From contig JAILWY010000018.1 of assembly GCA_022113835.1 (NCBI GenBank), forward strand, positions 18,003,501 through 18,067,500: DNA of 64,000 bases. Direction: 5' to 3'. Shown here piece by piece: positions 24,266 through 37,000 of the stretch (its first letter is position 1; the number at the start of each line of letters is the position of its first letter). The position numbers and the translations under genes were made by a program. The notes under the pieces were generated by a model, which worked only from the letters and a program-made list of their open reading frames with translations, was not told the origin of the DNA and did no database searches. Source of the DNA: Atopsyche davidsoni. Its lineage: Eukaryota; Arthropoda; Insecta; Trichoptera; Hydrobiosidae.

Positions 24266-25368
24266 ATAAGTTAACTTAATTGCTAAAAAGTACATTGAAA
24301 AATTGTTTTAAAGCAAAGTTATTAGCGTTAATGTAGGTATATTATTTTAGTACGTGTATAATTAGAGTTATCCTACAATCTGGTCGGGATAAACCAGAAT
24401 CACGTCCGCGTTGTCTTGAGCAAACCTCGTCCCTGAAGCGTGCCGGGCTATTTACTTTACGAGTGTACAAAATAAATCCTCGGAGTAAAACTGAGAACTC
24501 CGCGTAATGGCATCCACTTTACATACTTTAGGGCCAAATTAACTGGAAGCTTTTTTACCTACAAAGCTACAGCGGATTAATATTATTCATTGAGACAAGA
24601 AGTAACGGGACTTTCTCTCGGACCGCGCTGCTGTTACACTTAAAGATGTCTACCGAGATAGCGTCAAACGAACGGTTATGGTTATGAATTTACACGAATT
24701 AAATAAATAAATAAGCACATGTCTTTTTTATTCGGGTTTTATTTCGTTTATGTTCTTTTAAATACGCAATAAATATGAGAGTCTAAGTTGTAGCATAATG
24801 TCACGGCGACTCGGTCCGAGATATTCAAATGACTGTCGTATTAGTTATTGCAGTACTGTGAGCCGCGCCGGGCCTCGGTCGTGTTTTAAATACACTCGGG
24901 GCGTATTTCATAAATGAATTGTAGGTACGGCCTCTTATGGGGACGTTGATTGTAACTTATGTTTCTAGTTTCTTCAAATATACGAAGAATAAATTTTCAT
25001 TTGAAAAAAAGCTCTCAGGATCTTTGGTATTAATATTATTAATATTTGAGTTGTAGTGATTCCGGGCTAGTTGTGCGTTATGGATGGGTGCTTTTACCTC
25101 GTCTTCTCGCGTAGATTTGAGATTATATTCTAATATGATGATGTCAAATTTATATCACAGAAATTTATTAGTATTAAAAAAGAATTAATTAGAAAATAAA
25201 TTATAAATGCCAGTTATTTCATAGTATCTAGTTTTATCGTTATAATTAGTGTCGAGGTTAAGTGTCATTTCCTTTTATATTGCATATATGCTCTTATACA
25301 TACTATAAAATAAGTAAAAATCAGGAATACACGTTATATTTTTAGAAAATAACTACATATTTCATATA
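24266..25368. other. Intergenic DNA, no gene seen
   Basis: Mixed AT-rich DNA with a moderately GC-rich patch at about 24390-24620 and another near 24800-24900. No coding signal. Confidence 0.4.
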
Positions 25369-25605
25369 TTATAATGATAAAAGTAACTTTGTATTCTGTC
25401 TTCACTTTGAGTTTATTATATTTTTTGCATGACTAGTTTCGACCAAATAGACTAGGTCATCATTTGATGATGACCTAGTCTATTTGGTCGAAACTAGTCA
25501 TGCAAAAAATATAATAAAATCAATGTGAAGACAGAATACAAAGTTACTTTTATCATTATAATAATGGATCTTCACCAATCAAAAGCCTTGTCCCTCAACA
25601 AGATT
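25369..25605 (+). mobile_element. Foldback repeat with hammerhead-like motif, copy 2 (near-perfect palindrome)
   Basis: Arms 25370-25462 and 25468-25560 are inverted with only a few mismatches around a 5-base centre. The + tail (aatggatcttcaccaatcaa to caacaagatt) matches the other copies. The hammerhead core is present on both strands but the first core base is changed (TTGATGA at 25464-25470 on +), so this copy should not self-cleave. Confidence 0.7.
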
Positions 25606-25689
25606 AAATATTTCATAATTTTAGTATTTTGATAGAATTATTACTCATTTTCATGCTTCTTGATGCGATTCTTAATTATTTAAAATGAG

Positions 25690-25806
25690 TTAAAATGATA
25701 ATGCCAACGTAAAGGGTTGGCGAAACCGGTCACAAATAAAAACGAACATGTGGAAAATCACTCAAGTATTTTACTCAAAAATATTAAAATGGAATTCCAC
25801 CATATT
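25690..25806 (-). mobile_element. Foldback MITE family 1, minus copy
   Basis: It runs from aatgccaacgtaaagggttg to aaaatggaattccacca and is the reverse complement of the copy at 497-632. The two small elements at 25369 and 25690 lie only about 85 bp apart. Confidence 0.65.
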
Positions 25807-26450
25807 GAATTCCTGTTCATTAGTTGAAAATCAAAAATAAAAATATTTCACGTAAAAACAAAGCCGCACGAAATTTCAGTAATCATCCCAACCATAAAAC
25901 TATTTTTTTAATTAAATATATATTTTTTAAATTAATACCTAATCTCGATTTGTTTTGCTTGTTTTGCTTGAATCGCCGAATCCGAGTAAATTTAACAATC
26001 GGCCTTAACTGACAGTTCTCGGCAAGTTACGAACTTTGCCATCCGCAAAAGCGGCCACGCTTGTCTGTAACGCGATGGACGTAAGCAAGTTAGGAATTTA
26101 ACTGCACCCTGTGGGACTTCAGCATTCCGGGAAGCCGCGGCTCCCGGGCCGGAGTGATATCCACAAGTGGCGGGTCGGTGTCGCGCCCAGTCAGGTACGG
26201 GGCAGAGACACTCTTAATTTATGCTGTGCTAAAATTTATGGTAGATCTCAGCTGAGTTATGTGTGCCTGCACCGGCCGCGCGGCTCCCGACTCCGTGTCC
26301 GACAACACCAATTTGTTTTTTCTTTTCGATCCAATTAAACAGCCGCCGTTGGATTTCTGAGTTCGTAATAAATACGTGTCACAAATTGGAGGTGAAAAAC
26401 GCTTTGTAAGCTTCGCATGAATTTTGTAAATAATGTGTCACAAAGCTAAG
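25807..26450. other. Intergenic DNA with GC-rich island
   Basis: An island at about 26090-26300 stands out from AT-rich surroundings. The ORF through it (26111-26338) shows no family features. Confidence 0.4.
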
Positions 26451-26454
26451 GTCT

Positions 26455-26893
26455 TTTTTTTGGATTGAACGTCAATAATACGTTAATCATATAATAAACC
26501 CGTAATGGGTAATAAATACGCATCTGATTGACGTTCAATACAAAAAATAGACATACGTATATGATGGTGCGCGTCTTGTCTAAATTAATAGATTTTAAAA
26601 ATAATATCCAGATGGGTTTACAATAGCTTCACTTGTTGCTTTGTTTAAAAAGTCCAGTGCTTGCAAATCACTAAATATTGGTTGGCCTGGGCACATTGGT
26701 TCATATGTAGAGTATGATTGTTAAAAATTCTCAATTTATGGATGTGATTCGTTAGTACAAGGGTTAGTACACCGGCCATGTAAACCATGGGATGTGGGTT
26801 CAAATCCCACACAAATCACGATGATATTTTTCTGAGAATTTCTTTAATCATCTTCTATGTGTGAACTAATGTGCCTAATCATATTAGTAATAA
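26455..26893 (+). mobile_element. tRNA-like TIR element, copy 4 (long form)
   Basis: The left end is itself a foldback (about 26458-26545: ttggattgaacgtcaat and attgacgttcaatacaaaa). A spacer with aaatattggttggcctgggc follows, then the tRNA-like core and a tail ending tagtaataatata. This is the fullest copy in the window and is shared with the minus copy at 13951. Confidence 0.65.
26746..26818 (+). other. tRNA-like sequence (pseudo-tRNA within mobile element)
   Basis: The cloverleaf is: acceptor GATTCGT/ACAAATC (6 of 7 pairs), TA at positions 8-9, D-stem GTAC/GTAC with a GG-containing loop, anticodon loop CATGTAA, 5-base variable region, T-arm GTGGG-TTCAAAT-CCCAC, and A as discriminator. The loop is nearest to a Thr(UGU) loop but position 33 is A instead of T. 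It is probably tRNA-derived and not functional in translation; it still contains a good B box. Confidence 0.55.
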
Positions 26894-28261
26894 TATAAAG
26901 CTAAGGGATATATTTTTATTTTATAAAATTCAAAATAATTATAATGATTTTTACTTATCTTGTAAAATTGTAATGCATGACATGAATATATTTTTACATA
27001 ACATGTTTGAGGTCAGTGACCATCGTAGTCATTTCCAATAATTTTGGCAGTGCAGAGCGACTCGTTGATACGCTTGTTAATGGATTACAATCAGTGTGCT
27101 CGTATTGATATGGACTGGACACACTGATTATTGTCCGTTATTATTATCGATGATCGATGGTCAATTACCAATCAATATGTTTGATAACAAATGTGCATTG
27201 ATTAATGATTGAATTATTCGATTGCTACTCTCATATTTTATGAAAACTCCATTTACAATTTAGATAAACACACAGAATATCATAACTCATTGCTGATAGT
27301 CGTCTGAATTTTTTATTTGTATTTTTTTAAGTTCAATAATATAAGAGGAAAAAAATATACACAGAACTCCTCGTTTTATAAATACACGATAAATTCTTTT
27401 GAACCAGAAATTAAAAAGTATACTTTATTTAATATTCATTGATATTTTTATTAATAAACAAGCCATTAGATATTTTAGATATATTAAAACTAAAGTGTAC
27501 TATATTTGGAATAAATTAATTATTGACCATAGCTTTTCAACAAAAAATTTACGAAAATATAGAAGGCAAAAAAACGCTAGAAAAATATTTTCAACAAAAT
27601 ATATTCATAACTGGGTTAAAAATAATTTGTTAAACAAAATAATAAAAAGATTGATACTTCGCAGTATCTATACATGTATATTTTATACCAGTCTCGTCGT
27701 CTTCAATTATTGTACCTGTAAGATAAAAAATGTGGTTTCTTTTAAGCAGTTGTATTTATTATAAAAACATTTGTACTGGCGTACAACTGGTTTAAGATTG
27801 GTTTAACAATGGAGTGTATCATGAATGAGTGTACCCCGATGAAACCGGAGAAGTTGGAGCAAGCATGGTGCATCCCGCGAGAGCCGCTACCGGCACTGTA
27901 AGGTAAGCTCGTGTAAATGCTTTTTGAATAACTCAAATGTAATCCGATCCACCGCGTTAACCCACACAAGTCTTTCCTTCATGTTCATTAACAAGAATAT
28001 AAAAGTCTTCTTTATCCCGACAGTTATTCATCAAACTTCTATAGCCCAGAAAAGTTTTAGTTTCATATGAATATTTTTCCCACTAACTTACCCTCCTCTC
28101 CGTACAAGCAATAAACGATTTTTTAACGATTGTAGCTATGTTAAAATTCTTACTAAATCTATGGGGTAAATAGGCGCGATTGCCAGATTACTTATTGTAG
28201 AATTCCTACTAGATTGAACATAAACCATGTGTGTGCTTTTATGTGTATTTTTTTGTATTAA
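26894..28261. other. Intergenic DNA, no gene seen
   Basis: AT-rich. The 121-aa ORF at 27399-27764 is Lys/Ile/Asn-rich and looks like chance in AT-rich DNA. A moderately GC-rich patch at 27790-27970 could be a conserved non-coding element. A short inverted repeat aatcagtgtg/cacactgatt lies at 27089-27129. Confidence 0.4.
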
Positions 28262-29920
28262 TCTATATATATAAAACACTAAAAATGTTTGTTAGTCCGC
28301 TATAGGCTTTGAAACCGTACGACCGACGAGCCCCACACCGTGTTTATTTGAAAGCCAAAAATACCGAAAGTAATCAAGACCACTAAAATTATAAAAATTG
28401 ATTATCAAATTTGGTTTATTCAATTAAGAAAAATCCCATACAAAAGTTTCCAATTCATAAAAGGAACTGCCATTTTCGCGTATTGCATATAAGCAATACG
28501 CGAAAATGCCTTGAAGCTGGCTGCCTGCATGGCTACCAATCGAGAAATACTGATATTGATGTTTGTAAATATTAGAATGAACTTGCCGTTACAGGCTGCC
28601 GAACTTACGGAACAGAATTAGGTCGATTTTTGATATTTTCCATACAAAAATTTTCAACATCTGTAAAGTGGACATCGTTCCTCGCAAAAAATTGAAAAAA
28701 GAACATTGTGAAGATCGCGCGGACAGATCGTACGGACTTTCAAAACAAAATCACTATCTGTCATTCACAACGTGTTTTATCATAATGAGTTTGTCTGTTT
28801 ATATATGGGAAAAAAATTATTATACGAAAATATTCGTATTACAAGTTTCGTCTATTGAAAAAATTATTCCAACTCAAATCGACATCGATCTTATATCTGC
28901 TGAACACCCGCATCAACGTGAAGATCTGATACTTTTTGACGTTGTTTGTAAGAACATCACGGCCCATGCGGAGTGTTGCATATGAATTCGCCTTGCATAA
29001 AAGACGGCAAATGCACGAAAAGATATCCACGCGATTTGATCGATGAAACTCAAACTGGTCTACGAAAGCCAGAAGATGGAGGATACACCACCACCATTAA
29101 ATTAAGAAACGTCGATATTGACATTGATAACATATGGATTGTTCCATACAGTCCAATACTGTAAAAAACATTTCAATCATATATCAATGTGGAACACTGC
29201 AACTCCGTGAAATTCATATGCAAGGACATATGCAAATATGTTAACAAAGGCAGTGATATGGCAGTGTTTGAGCTTTCAAATCGAAACTATGAAATCACTC
29301 AATTTCAGATGGGTCGCAGTAATGAAGCTGTCTTGTGAATTCTTGGTTTCAGTATTCACGAACGATATCCAACTGTTCAATCCAATCTTGCTGTTCATTT
29401 AGAAAACGGTCAACGTGTTTATTTTACTGAAAAAAAATGTCGAAGAACGAGGAGCACATCTACAATAATTTTGCGAAAACATTGCTGCATAATGAAGTTC
29501 CAAAATAGAGTCAACTATCCAATAGAGATTTTAAACTCTTTGGAACCATCTGGAATGCCACCACACATCTTAACTTTAAAAGTTGGTTCACCATAGATGC
29601 TCATTCGCAACTTAGATCCACCTAAATTGTGCTGTTGTGATAACTATCAACAAGGCTCATGGCCAATCGCTAAGTATTGCTGGTTTGAACATAGAAAATT
29701 CCTGTTTTTCGCAAAATTCCTGTTATGTTGCGTTTAGAGTTGGAACGCCAAAAAAAAAATTTTATGTTTACACACCTACCGAAAAAACTCAATATGTCCG
29801 CTAGCATTAAGATAAAAAGTCAATAAATAAACAAAATTTCCTTTTTTTTTTTTCGAACAAATAAAAAAAAGTATTTTATTTCTTTATTTAGCGCAGTAGA
29901 ACGCGCCGGGTATCCGCTAG
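28262..29920 (+). mobile_element. Helitron, internally deleted (copy 1)
   Basis: The element starts TCTATATATATAAAA and ends CTAG (29917-29920) after a GC-rich hairpin, inserted between A and T. Inside are remnants of a Helitron Rep/helicase: [20 protein letters not shown], a piece reading [20 protein letters not shown], and a helicase tail LTLKVGSP. Stops break the frame, including TGA in place of the Trp codon of copy 2 near 29337. A 16-bp hairpin lies at 28471-28508. At 1659 bp it is far below an autonomous element. Confidence 0.85.
28981..29340 (+). pseudogene. Helitron Rep/helicase remnant (copy 1)
   Basis: The open stretch 28982-29164 encodes [20 protein letters not shown] and [20 protein letters not shown], typical of the Helitron helicase-like region, then stops after SPIL. 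The next in-frame piece encodes [20 protein letters not shown]. The stop after SPIL is also in the copy at 55428, so it predates the split of the two copies. Confidence 0.75.
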
Positions 29921-29940
29921 TGCAATATAAACAAGTAGAA

Positions 29941-30215
29941 TATAAACATATTATTGATTTTTGTGAAGACCGTCTCACAGGAAGTACGATTTTGCCTATA
30001 CAGGTAAGTACATTTTTTCAAATCTTGAAAATAGATTACAGAAACTCTTAGAAATATTTAATTGGCATAATAAGTACGTTGTTTCATTTATAGGATATGA
30101 TTGTTAAAAATTCTTGCCTAGTACTCGTGATTCGTTGATATAATTGGTAATGCACCGGTCATGTAAGCTTAGGGATGTTGGTTCATATCCCAAACAAATC
30201 ACGATAATATTTTTC
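29941..30215 (+). repeat. Repeat with tRNA-like core, joined to a shared 55-bp segment
   Basis: 29951-30005 (attgatttttgtgaagaccg and on to ttgcctatacagg) recurs inverted at 48893-48950, and in both places a tRNA-like core of the TIR element lies close by. The core here (30129-30201) is degraded in its D- and T-arms. It sits 20 bp from the 3' end of the Helitron. Confidence 0.5.
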
Positions 30216-33200
30216 TATGAGAATATATACGTTATATATATAGAATATAAACGTTATGAAGTAGGTTGACAGGCAGAGTTTTTAATGGTTTATCATGTAA
30301 CTGTTACAAGCGTCACTCTTTGGGTATGTAAATCGAAGTTGAAAGCACGGGGAAGACGATAATAAATTCATTTGAGCTCATATTTTTTTATCTGTTTCGG
30401 TTCAAAGCGGACTTCAGTTCCTTTATTGCGGGTCATTAAAATATTTTTCTTGAAAGAAGTTAGCGTTGACCTCTGTCATAAAGAGTCACGTTTTATAGAC
30501 ACGGCTTCGGTTGTTCATTTTAATATTTTAGATATGCCTCTTCAGCATCACATGTTTTGTTGCATCGGCATGTTTTTGTGCCGTCCCTGTCTGGCGCACG
30601 GTGGGCGCGATCGTCTCCCTCGCGCGGCCGTTTATCTCGCGCCTGCGCGGCCCCGCCAGATTTGGGGAGCATTTTTGTTTTCAGTCGTGTTGCCACCGCC
30701 GCAGGGAGCGCTCGCCTCTCGCCTCTCGCCCTCTCGCCCCGCGTCTCTGCGAAGCTCTCGTAATCCCAAATAATAACAAGCGCGTCGGATTACGGCGGTG
30801 TTTTCATTTGTACAGTGAAGTTTCGAAACTCGGAGTGATTTGCTTGGCGAAAAAGGGTTCGGGTAATTTGTAAATATAATTACATAAAAGTTTGCAGTGT
30901 GGATTTTTTAAAAAAAGTTTGTATCAATGAAATTAGTATAAATATAATCTCAACGTTATTCGTTTATCGAAGTATTAAAAATGAAATAACATTGACTGAA
31001 TTTTGTGGCGTAAAGTAAATGTGAAACAGAAAACATGCACTGATTCGTCTTTTGAAAATATGTAAGTATGTATTTTAAATGTTATTTTTTCGATTAAATA
31101 TTAAAGCATATATGAGCAGTTAAAAAAATTCTTCCGACTTTTTGTTTTAATTACAACATTTTTATTATCTTGACCGTATCGAAACATACAAAAATTAATA
31201 TTTTAATATCAAATATATTTTATTAACTTTGAAATACTAAATTTGGATTTTATTTTTAACGAAATTTGTAGACTAACTAAGAGGCAATAAATTAATCTTT
31301 TTTTATATCCAAAATAGAGCCTTTTCAGCTTAAAAGTAAAACAAAACACACGACCAACAAATTAAATTCTGAAAAAGATAAAAGGACGGTAGAGTCGAAT
31401 AGTTTTTAGTTACCATAAAAATAAAATTAAAAATTAAATCTTTTGTTCCCCGCCGGTTGAAATCTGCATCACATTTAAAAAGGAATAAAGGCATACGGCA
31501 TGTGAATATCATGGCTAAAAATTCACGGAAGGATAATCTAATTTGCCTGCCGGCGCCGCAGTGCGCTGCGGGCCTGGGGGTTCCCGGAAAAAACCAGTCG
31601 CGCGCCTTACGCGGACATACGTGTCGCCCTGGAAAATGGCCTGTCAAACAGCGAAAGCCCGCATATTGTATTCAAAATATGACATAACCACGTTTCGAGG
31701 CGTCCTTGTCACGAATACGCGAGACTTGCAAAATTAATAAGACGCACCGGGAATGTACGAGTATTAGGGAATATTTATCTTCTTCGTTATTTCAATGTTT
31801 TTACTACATTTTCAGATCACTTTTTCTTAAATATATTAAAAATATATTATCTATTTTATCTTTAATGTTTTTTTTGCACTGTTCATTTTGCAGCATATTT
31901 GTATTCGTGTGTGCACTTTTCTCAAAATGAGCATACGAAAAATATTCATGAAAAGAATCGTGTCAGGTTTTTACTGGGTCATGTCAATAATTTCGATTAT
32001 CATCGTCGATAATCAACCATTTTGGGTGATGTAGGATAAACTGAAAATAGATATGCCGTAGTAGTTTCATATTTTGCCTGGATTTGTCAAGATAGATTTA
32101 TATCTAGGGGTGTAAAAATCTGATCAGTGCTCGTTTTATCCAATTTATGATATCGTTGCCTGAACTACACGCTAAGAAGCAAAGAATCGATGTATTTAAT
32201 AAATATTTTCGATTTAATTTTAAGATATATATAATAATATAAATGTTTAATGATAATTTAAAAATGACAAACTTTGAATGGATTAATTTGACAAAGTAAT
32301 CGGTTTAAAATAATCAATTTTTTTTAGTTTTTGTATATAATTTTTTTATAGTTATTTATATAAGCTATGCTGTAATAGTGATTTTTTTATTTATTATTAC
32401 AGTTAATAAAAGCAACGAACTTAACAACAAGTTTTAAAGTGACGGTGACGTCAGATACGATGCTTTTTTAGATCTTTAATAATCTTGAGCATATTTACCT
32501 GCCGATTGTTCATAATATTGTTAAGATAACCCAAAATTATGAAATTTATAATTACAGGGGTTATTTAATTCTGAAGACAGTTCTAAAAGTATTTGAGGAT
32601 ACAAAAATAACTGTATTAATATGTATGTAGAAACCCTTCAACCCCCTGACCTCCCAAGTCAAAAAGCTCATTGATGTCTATCACAGTTCTATCGTATCCT
32701 CTTTGAACTTTTTGAAAATAAAATAATCAAGTTCCGGTACATGACATAATGATACTATTTTGAACAAACGGTGCATGACCAAACAGAGGATTCTTAAAAT
32801 TTAAATATATCTAATCGGTATATTTTAATATACCTAAGGTAGCCAATGATACCATTGTTGTGTGGTATGCTGAAGGCATGCAATGAGTGTCGTTCACACG
32901 CCACATGCTCTTATCTCATGTTACCGGTTGATAGTTTTTTAATATCCGAATAAATTCTGTATATGTTAATTGTTAAAACAAACAAAAAAACGCGGCACAA
33001 TACCCATGAATCTAGTATTTCTTATACGTAAAAGTTAAACATTAAGTAATATTTTTATTCGGATATTAATTTAATTAAAAATACTAGTATACCTTATTAC
33101 TAATTAAAAGCACTTCGTGGATACGTTAACTCCAAGAAGGTGATATTTTTACCTTTATTTTATATAAAATGGTGATTTATATGGGCTGTCTGTAAGTTAT

Positions 33201-34264
33201 TGGATATAATGTTCGCGGGGATGGAAATAAATTGAGATAATCAATCGATTCGCCTCCCTCTGAGAATATTGTCAGTTTGTAAATCACGCTCGAAGAAAGG
33301 AACGGAAATAAACTTTAACCAAGGAGGAGGATTTTATTATTTTCCCGTATCGAATTATAATAATTACTACGATAATTATTATTTCGTCATTCAGAAAAAA
33401 AATACAAACAAAACAAACATGGAAATGGGGATTAAAATTTAATACCTACCCATGTCTCATATAATCTGATCGCTTAATTGGCTTGTCAAGAGCGCTTGTC
33501 TCAGGACATTCTCGGTAGAAAGAATATAAGCGAGGCCATAAATAACATTGCGTGTGCTAACAAAGAAACGTTAAAGTCACACAAGCCGAGTTAAACGTCT
33601 GCTGCAGCAACAGTTGTAGCGACGGAGCGAAGATTTAGAGTTCGTATTAAAAATATATTTACTGCCGCCCAGCAAAGGTGAAGTCTGGATGTTTCTTTAA
33701 AAACACAAATATATTTATAAAAAAATGGTAAAATAAAAAATAGGTAAATGTTACGCACATGGCAAAAAGATTTGAATCTACAACCCTTTACTGTCGCGGT
33801 ATAGTAAATAAAGCAGCCTACAAATGCTGCAATACAACTGATAACCCAACTTTTATAAGCCAATAGCGTCCTCTTATTTTGAGTGTTTCCTTGTAGTTTT
33901 GCCTAAAAAAATACAAAAATACACGTTAATAGCTGTATCGCAGTTCGTTTGTGTTGCAGCGTGTGTAGACAGACTAAATCAAATTCCGCAATTTTATGAG
34001 TTAAAATTTGATCAGTGGCTCCTTAAATTTTATTTGTAAATAACGTGCCGGTTAGTTCATATTAAAACGCAATTTTTTATTACTCTTAAAAATTCAAATT
34101 TTTTTCGCCAACTCTTAATACCAAAAAAATATATTAAATAATCAATGGTTTACATCAGTAAAATCATCTAATTCAACAGAGTAACTATCAAAAATACAAA
34201 ATAAAATTCCGTCGCTTATGAATGAATTATTAACATACTTACATTTTAATATCAGATAAAAATT
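30216..34264. other. Intergenic DNA with two GC-rich islands
   Basis: Islands at about 30590-30790 and 31540-31640 contain overlapping ORFs in several frames, as expected of GC-rich non-coding DNA. The rest is AT-rich. A small perfect hairpin (gattatcatcgtcgataatc) is near 31998. No gene is recognised. Confidence 0.4.
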
Positions 34265-34720
34265 GTTTGCATTTAAAATGTAACGCCATAAGATGTAATA
34301 AAAATTTTAAAAGTACTATAGCTATAAATTATGTTCAAATCTCAGTTTTGATTTTGAAGATACGTAAAAATAATACAAAAATGCTAATGGCGCCGTGAAT
34401 CGCACGGTCCTTGCAAATTGCAGGATTTTGAAATCCAATGTTATAAAATGTACTAAAAATGCTAAATGTACGATTGCTATAAATTTTGTTCAAATCTTAG
34501 TTTTGATTTTGAAGATACGTAAAAATAATACAAAAATGTTAATGCGCTGTGAGTCGCACGGTTTATGCAAATCGTAGGCATTTGAAATGTAATGCAATAA
34601 AAAGTACTACGAGTATTGTAAAAACTACTCCAGCTTTAAGTTCTGTATAAATTTTAGGTTTGATTCTAAAGATACACTAAAGGAATAAAAAAATTCTAGT
34701 CTCGTCGTGAGTCTGACTTG
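34265..34720. repeat. Imperfect tandem repeat, about 155 bp, nearly three units
   Basis: gttcaaatctcagttttgat followed by ttgaagatacgtaaaaataa starts near 34333 and again at 34488; a diverged third unit is near 34640. Each unit also carries a gtgaatcgcacggt-type segment. It is non-coding. Confidence 0.7.
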
Positions 34721-36960
34721 TTATGGGACCTTATTGTGGTATGCAAGAACTCCATAGCGGTGCAGGTCACTCAAGCCCGTCGTGATCGAACTGAATCAAA
34801 ACTTCCCTTATTAAATGTGCCGATAAGCCACAGAAGCATTTAGGTGAGAGTACCAAGGATGCGCTTAAACTAATTGCTTTTTGAATGTATCAGGTATCCT
34901 GGTATCCAGTAATTCGTACGGGCAGCTTTGTATTCCCGGCATTCGCATTCCGCCCTTCCGATAATGTGAAACCTCAGAGGTTTAGTATTCAAAGCAGAGA
35001 ACGGCTAAGAGTTACATTAAACCCTTCCCAAGATTGTTTTACTGCTCGGCCCGACCTCTTTATGGGAGTACCCGCTCTCCCTCGCAGATAAATAAAGCCG
35101 CAGAGTTTTGAGAGACCATTAAAGATCGGAGCTAATAACCTATCATCAGAGCGAGGAGTCTATCTCGGCGAGTACATGCCCCAAGAAAGTATAGACGTTC
35201 ACCCAGATTACTTTCAAACTTTAGCCATTTCTACGTGACCTGCAAACATTGATTTTCAAATCAATCCAATTATAATCACATTAAAACCAATAAATAATTT
35301 CAAATCAATATTTTCTATAATTGATGTTTTACAATTAAATAAATAATCTCAAAACGTCAATAAATAGTTACAGCATGAAAAATAGTAAATTGATAAATAA
35401 ATTATAGAAGTACATGTGTTCAAATATAACTAGCAATCTCTTATTTTTTATGTTGAAAATTTATATCAAGATAAATGCCGTTGGCATTCTGTAATAGTGA
35501 TGATAATCAATTATATTTTTTGCCGTGTCATTCATCTTGGAAGAAAGATGTTGTTCTCTTGTTCATTCTATTGTCTCTTATCTATTTATCTTCGCCAGCT
35601 TCTCCCTGGACAGAATCTAGTGTGCGGCGATGGTTAGTCTAAGCGAGCTTTTTGTATGGCCTTTGTTGGTGATCATATTTCCATGGTTCTAATTTGTTAT
35701 ATTTATAAGTAGGTAGTAAGGTATAAAAATGATTTTTATTAATTCAATAGCTAGGCCAAGGAATATTTTTACAATGTAAGTTTAGATTAATATTTAATAT
35801 TAAAAGATTTCCCTTACTTCAGTGATATTGGCGAGGGCCGAGGGAATCACATATTTCGATGGAAAAGTATTACTCATTTTCTCTACGGTATTGTTTCTCA
35901 TTCTTTGCTGTATTACACGTTTTCCCGTAAAAGTGCGCAGTTTTCCTAAAATATAGCTTTTCTTTCTTTTCTACTTAAAATAATGACCTGTGAGAGGCCC
36001 AGGTGATAGTAAAATAAATGTTGTTTTCGGATTGGAATCATTAATCTTCGCCTCCGTGGTGTGCAATATATTACGTGATGTTTTCTTTTTTATGGGTCAG
36101 AACTTATCCACGGAGAAGGCGTCCGTTGCCACGACCTAATTACTTAAATGCTTAAATTCTCCTTAATTTTAAATACCTCTACAGAAACTCCATTCAATCG
36201 CGATATAAAATAAACCTTAACAATGTAAATTTTTGTAGCACCAGCATATTTTTCTTTTTTATTTAAAAAATGTATTTTTCCGCGTAAAGAATTTGAACAG
36301 TGAGAATTTTTTTCTTGTTCGCCGTTTTAACAAATTTGTTTATAGACAGCGGCGTATATATTCTAGGTCAACTTTATGTAGGCAGATGCTCGATTTGCGC
36401 ACTAAGTGTGCAATAAGTCAATAGTCAGTATATAATTCACCAGATTGCGGAGCTTAAAATGTTTATCAAAACAAGCTAAGTGGGAGGCTTTAGTATTTTT
36501 ATTGCGGGCATAAAGCCGGATCGCGGTGCCTGAAACGAATAATTTCTTTAAAAAGCGTAGGAAATTAGATTAGTGTACCGTGACGGGAAACGTCAAACAA
36601 AGCGCACAAAGAGTTTTACGGCCGCAATAACGTGGTATAAATATAATTTAATTTTATGTCTTTGTTGCCGATGGGCTTTACGACTCCGCGGCCTCCCCGG
36701 AGTTTACCGGATCATCCCGCCGCGGAGAAACGCTCGCCCGAGGAAGGACGCTGCGACTCGCCGGAGCTGGAAACACAATCATCTTGACTTTCGAATTTAT
36801 GTCGTGCTCTTAATATGCGTCTTCAGAGAGACGGAAACGCAGGCTTTTATGTTGAGACTAGAAGATACACTACAAAATGCTATCAATTGATTATGCTAAT
36901 TTTGTGTATTGATTTATACTCTGAACTTCTTATATTACGTTGATACAAAAATGTTTCATC
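34721..36960. other. Intergenic DNA, no gene seen
   Basis: AT-rich, with a GC-richer island at about 36680-36780 and weaker patches near 34740-35150. No coding signal is supported. Confidence 0.4.
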
Positions 36961-37000
36961 TTATTAGAGATCGTTCATCATCATATATATATATATGTAA

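Noticed and set aside
27399..27764. 121-aa + strand ORF
   Set aside because: Lys/Ile/Asn/Tyr-rich translation of AT-rich DNA, with no motif and no splice or promoter context.
28668..28985. 105-aa ORF as a host gene (also at 55123)
   Set aside because: It lies within the Helitron copies in both places and leads into the Rep/helicase remnant.
30372..30873. Cluster of overlapping ORFs
   Set aside because: Explained by the GC-rich island at 30590-30790; amino acid content shifts with frame and no family is seen.
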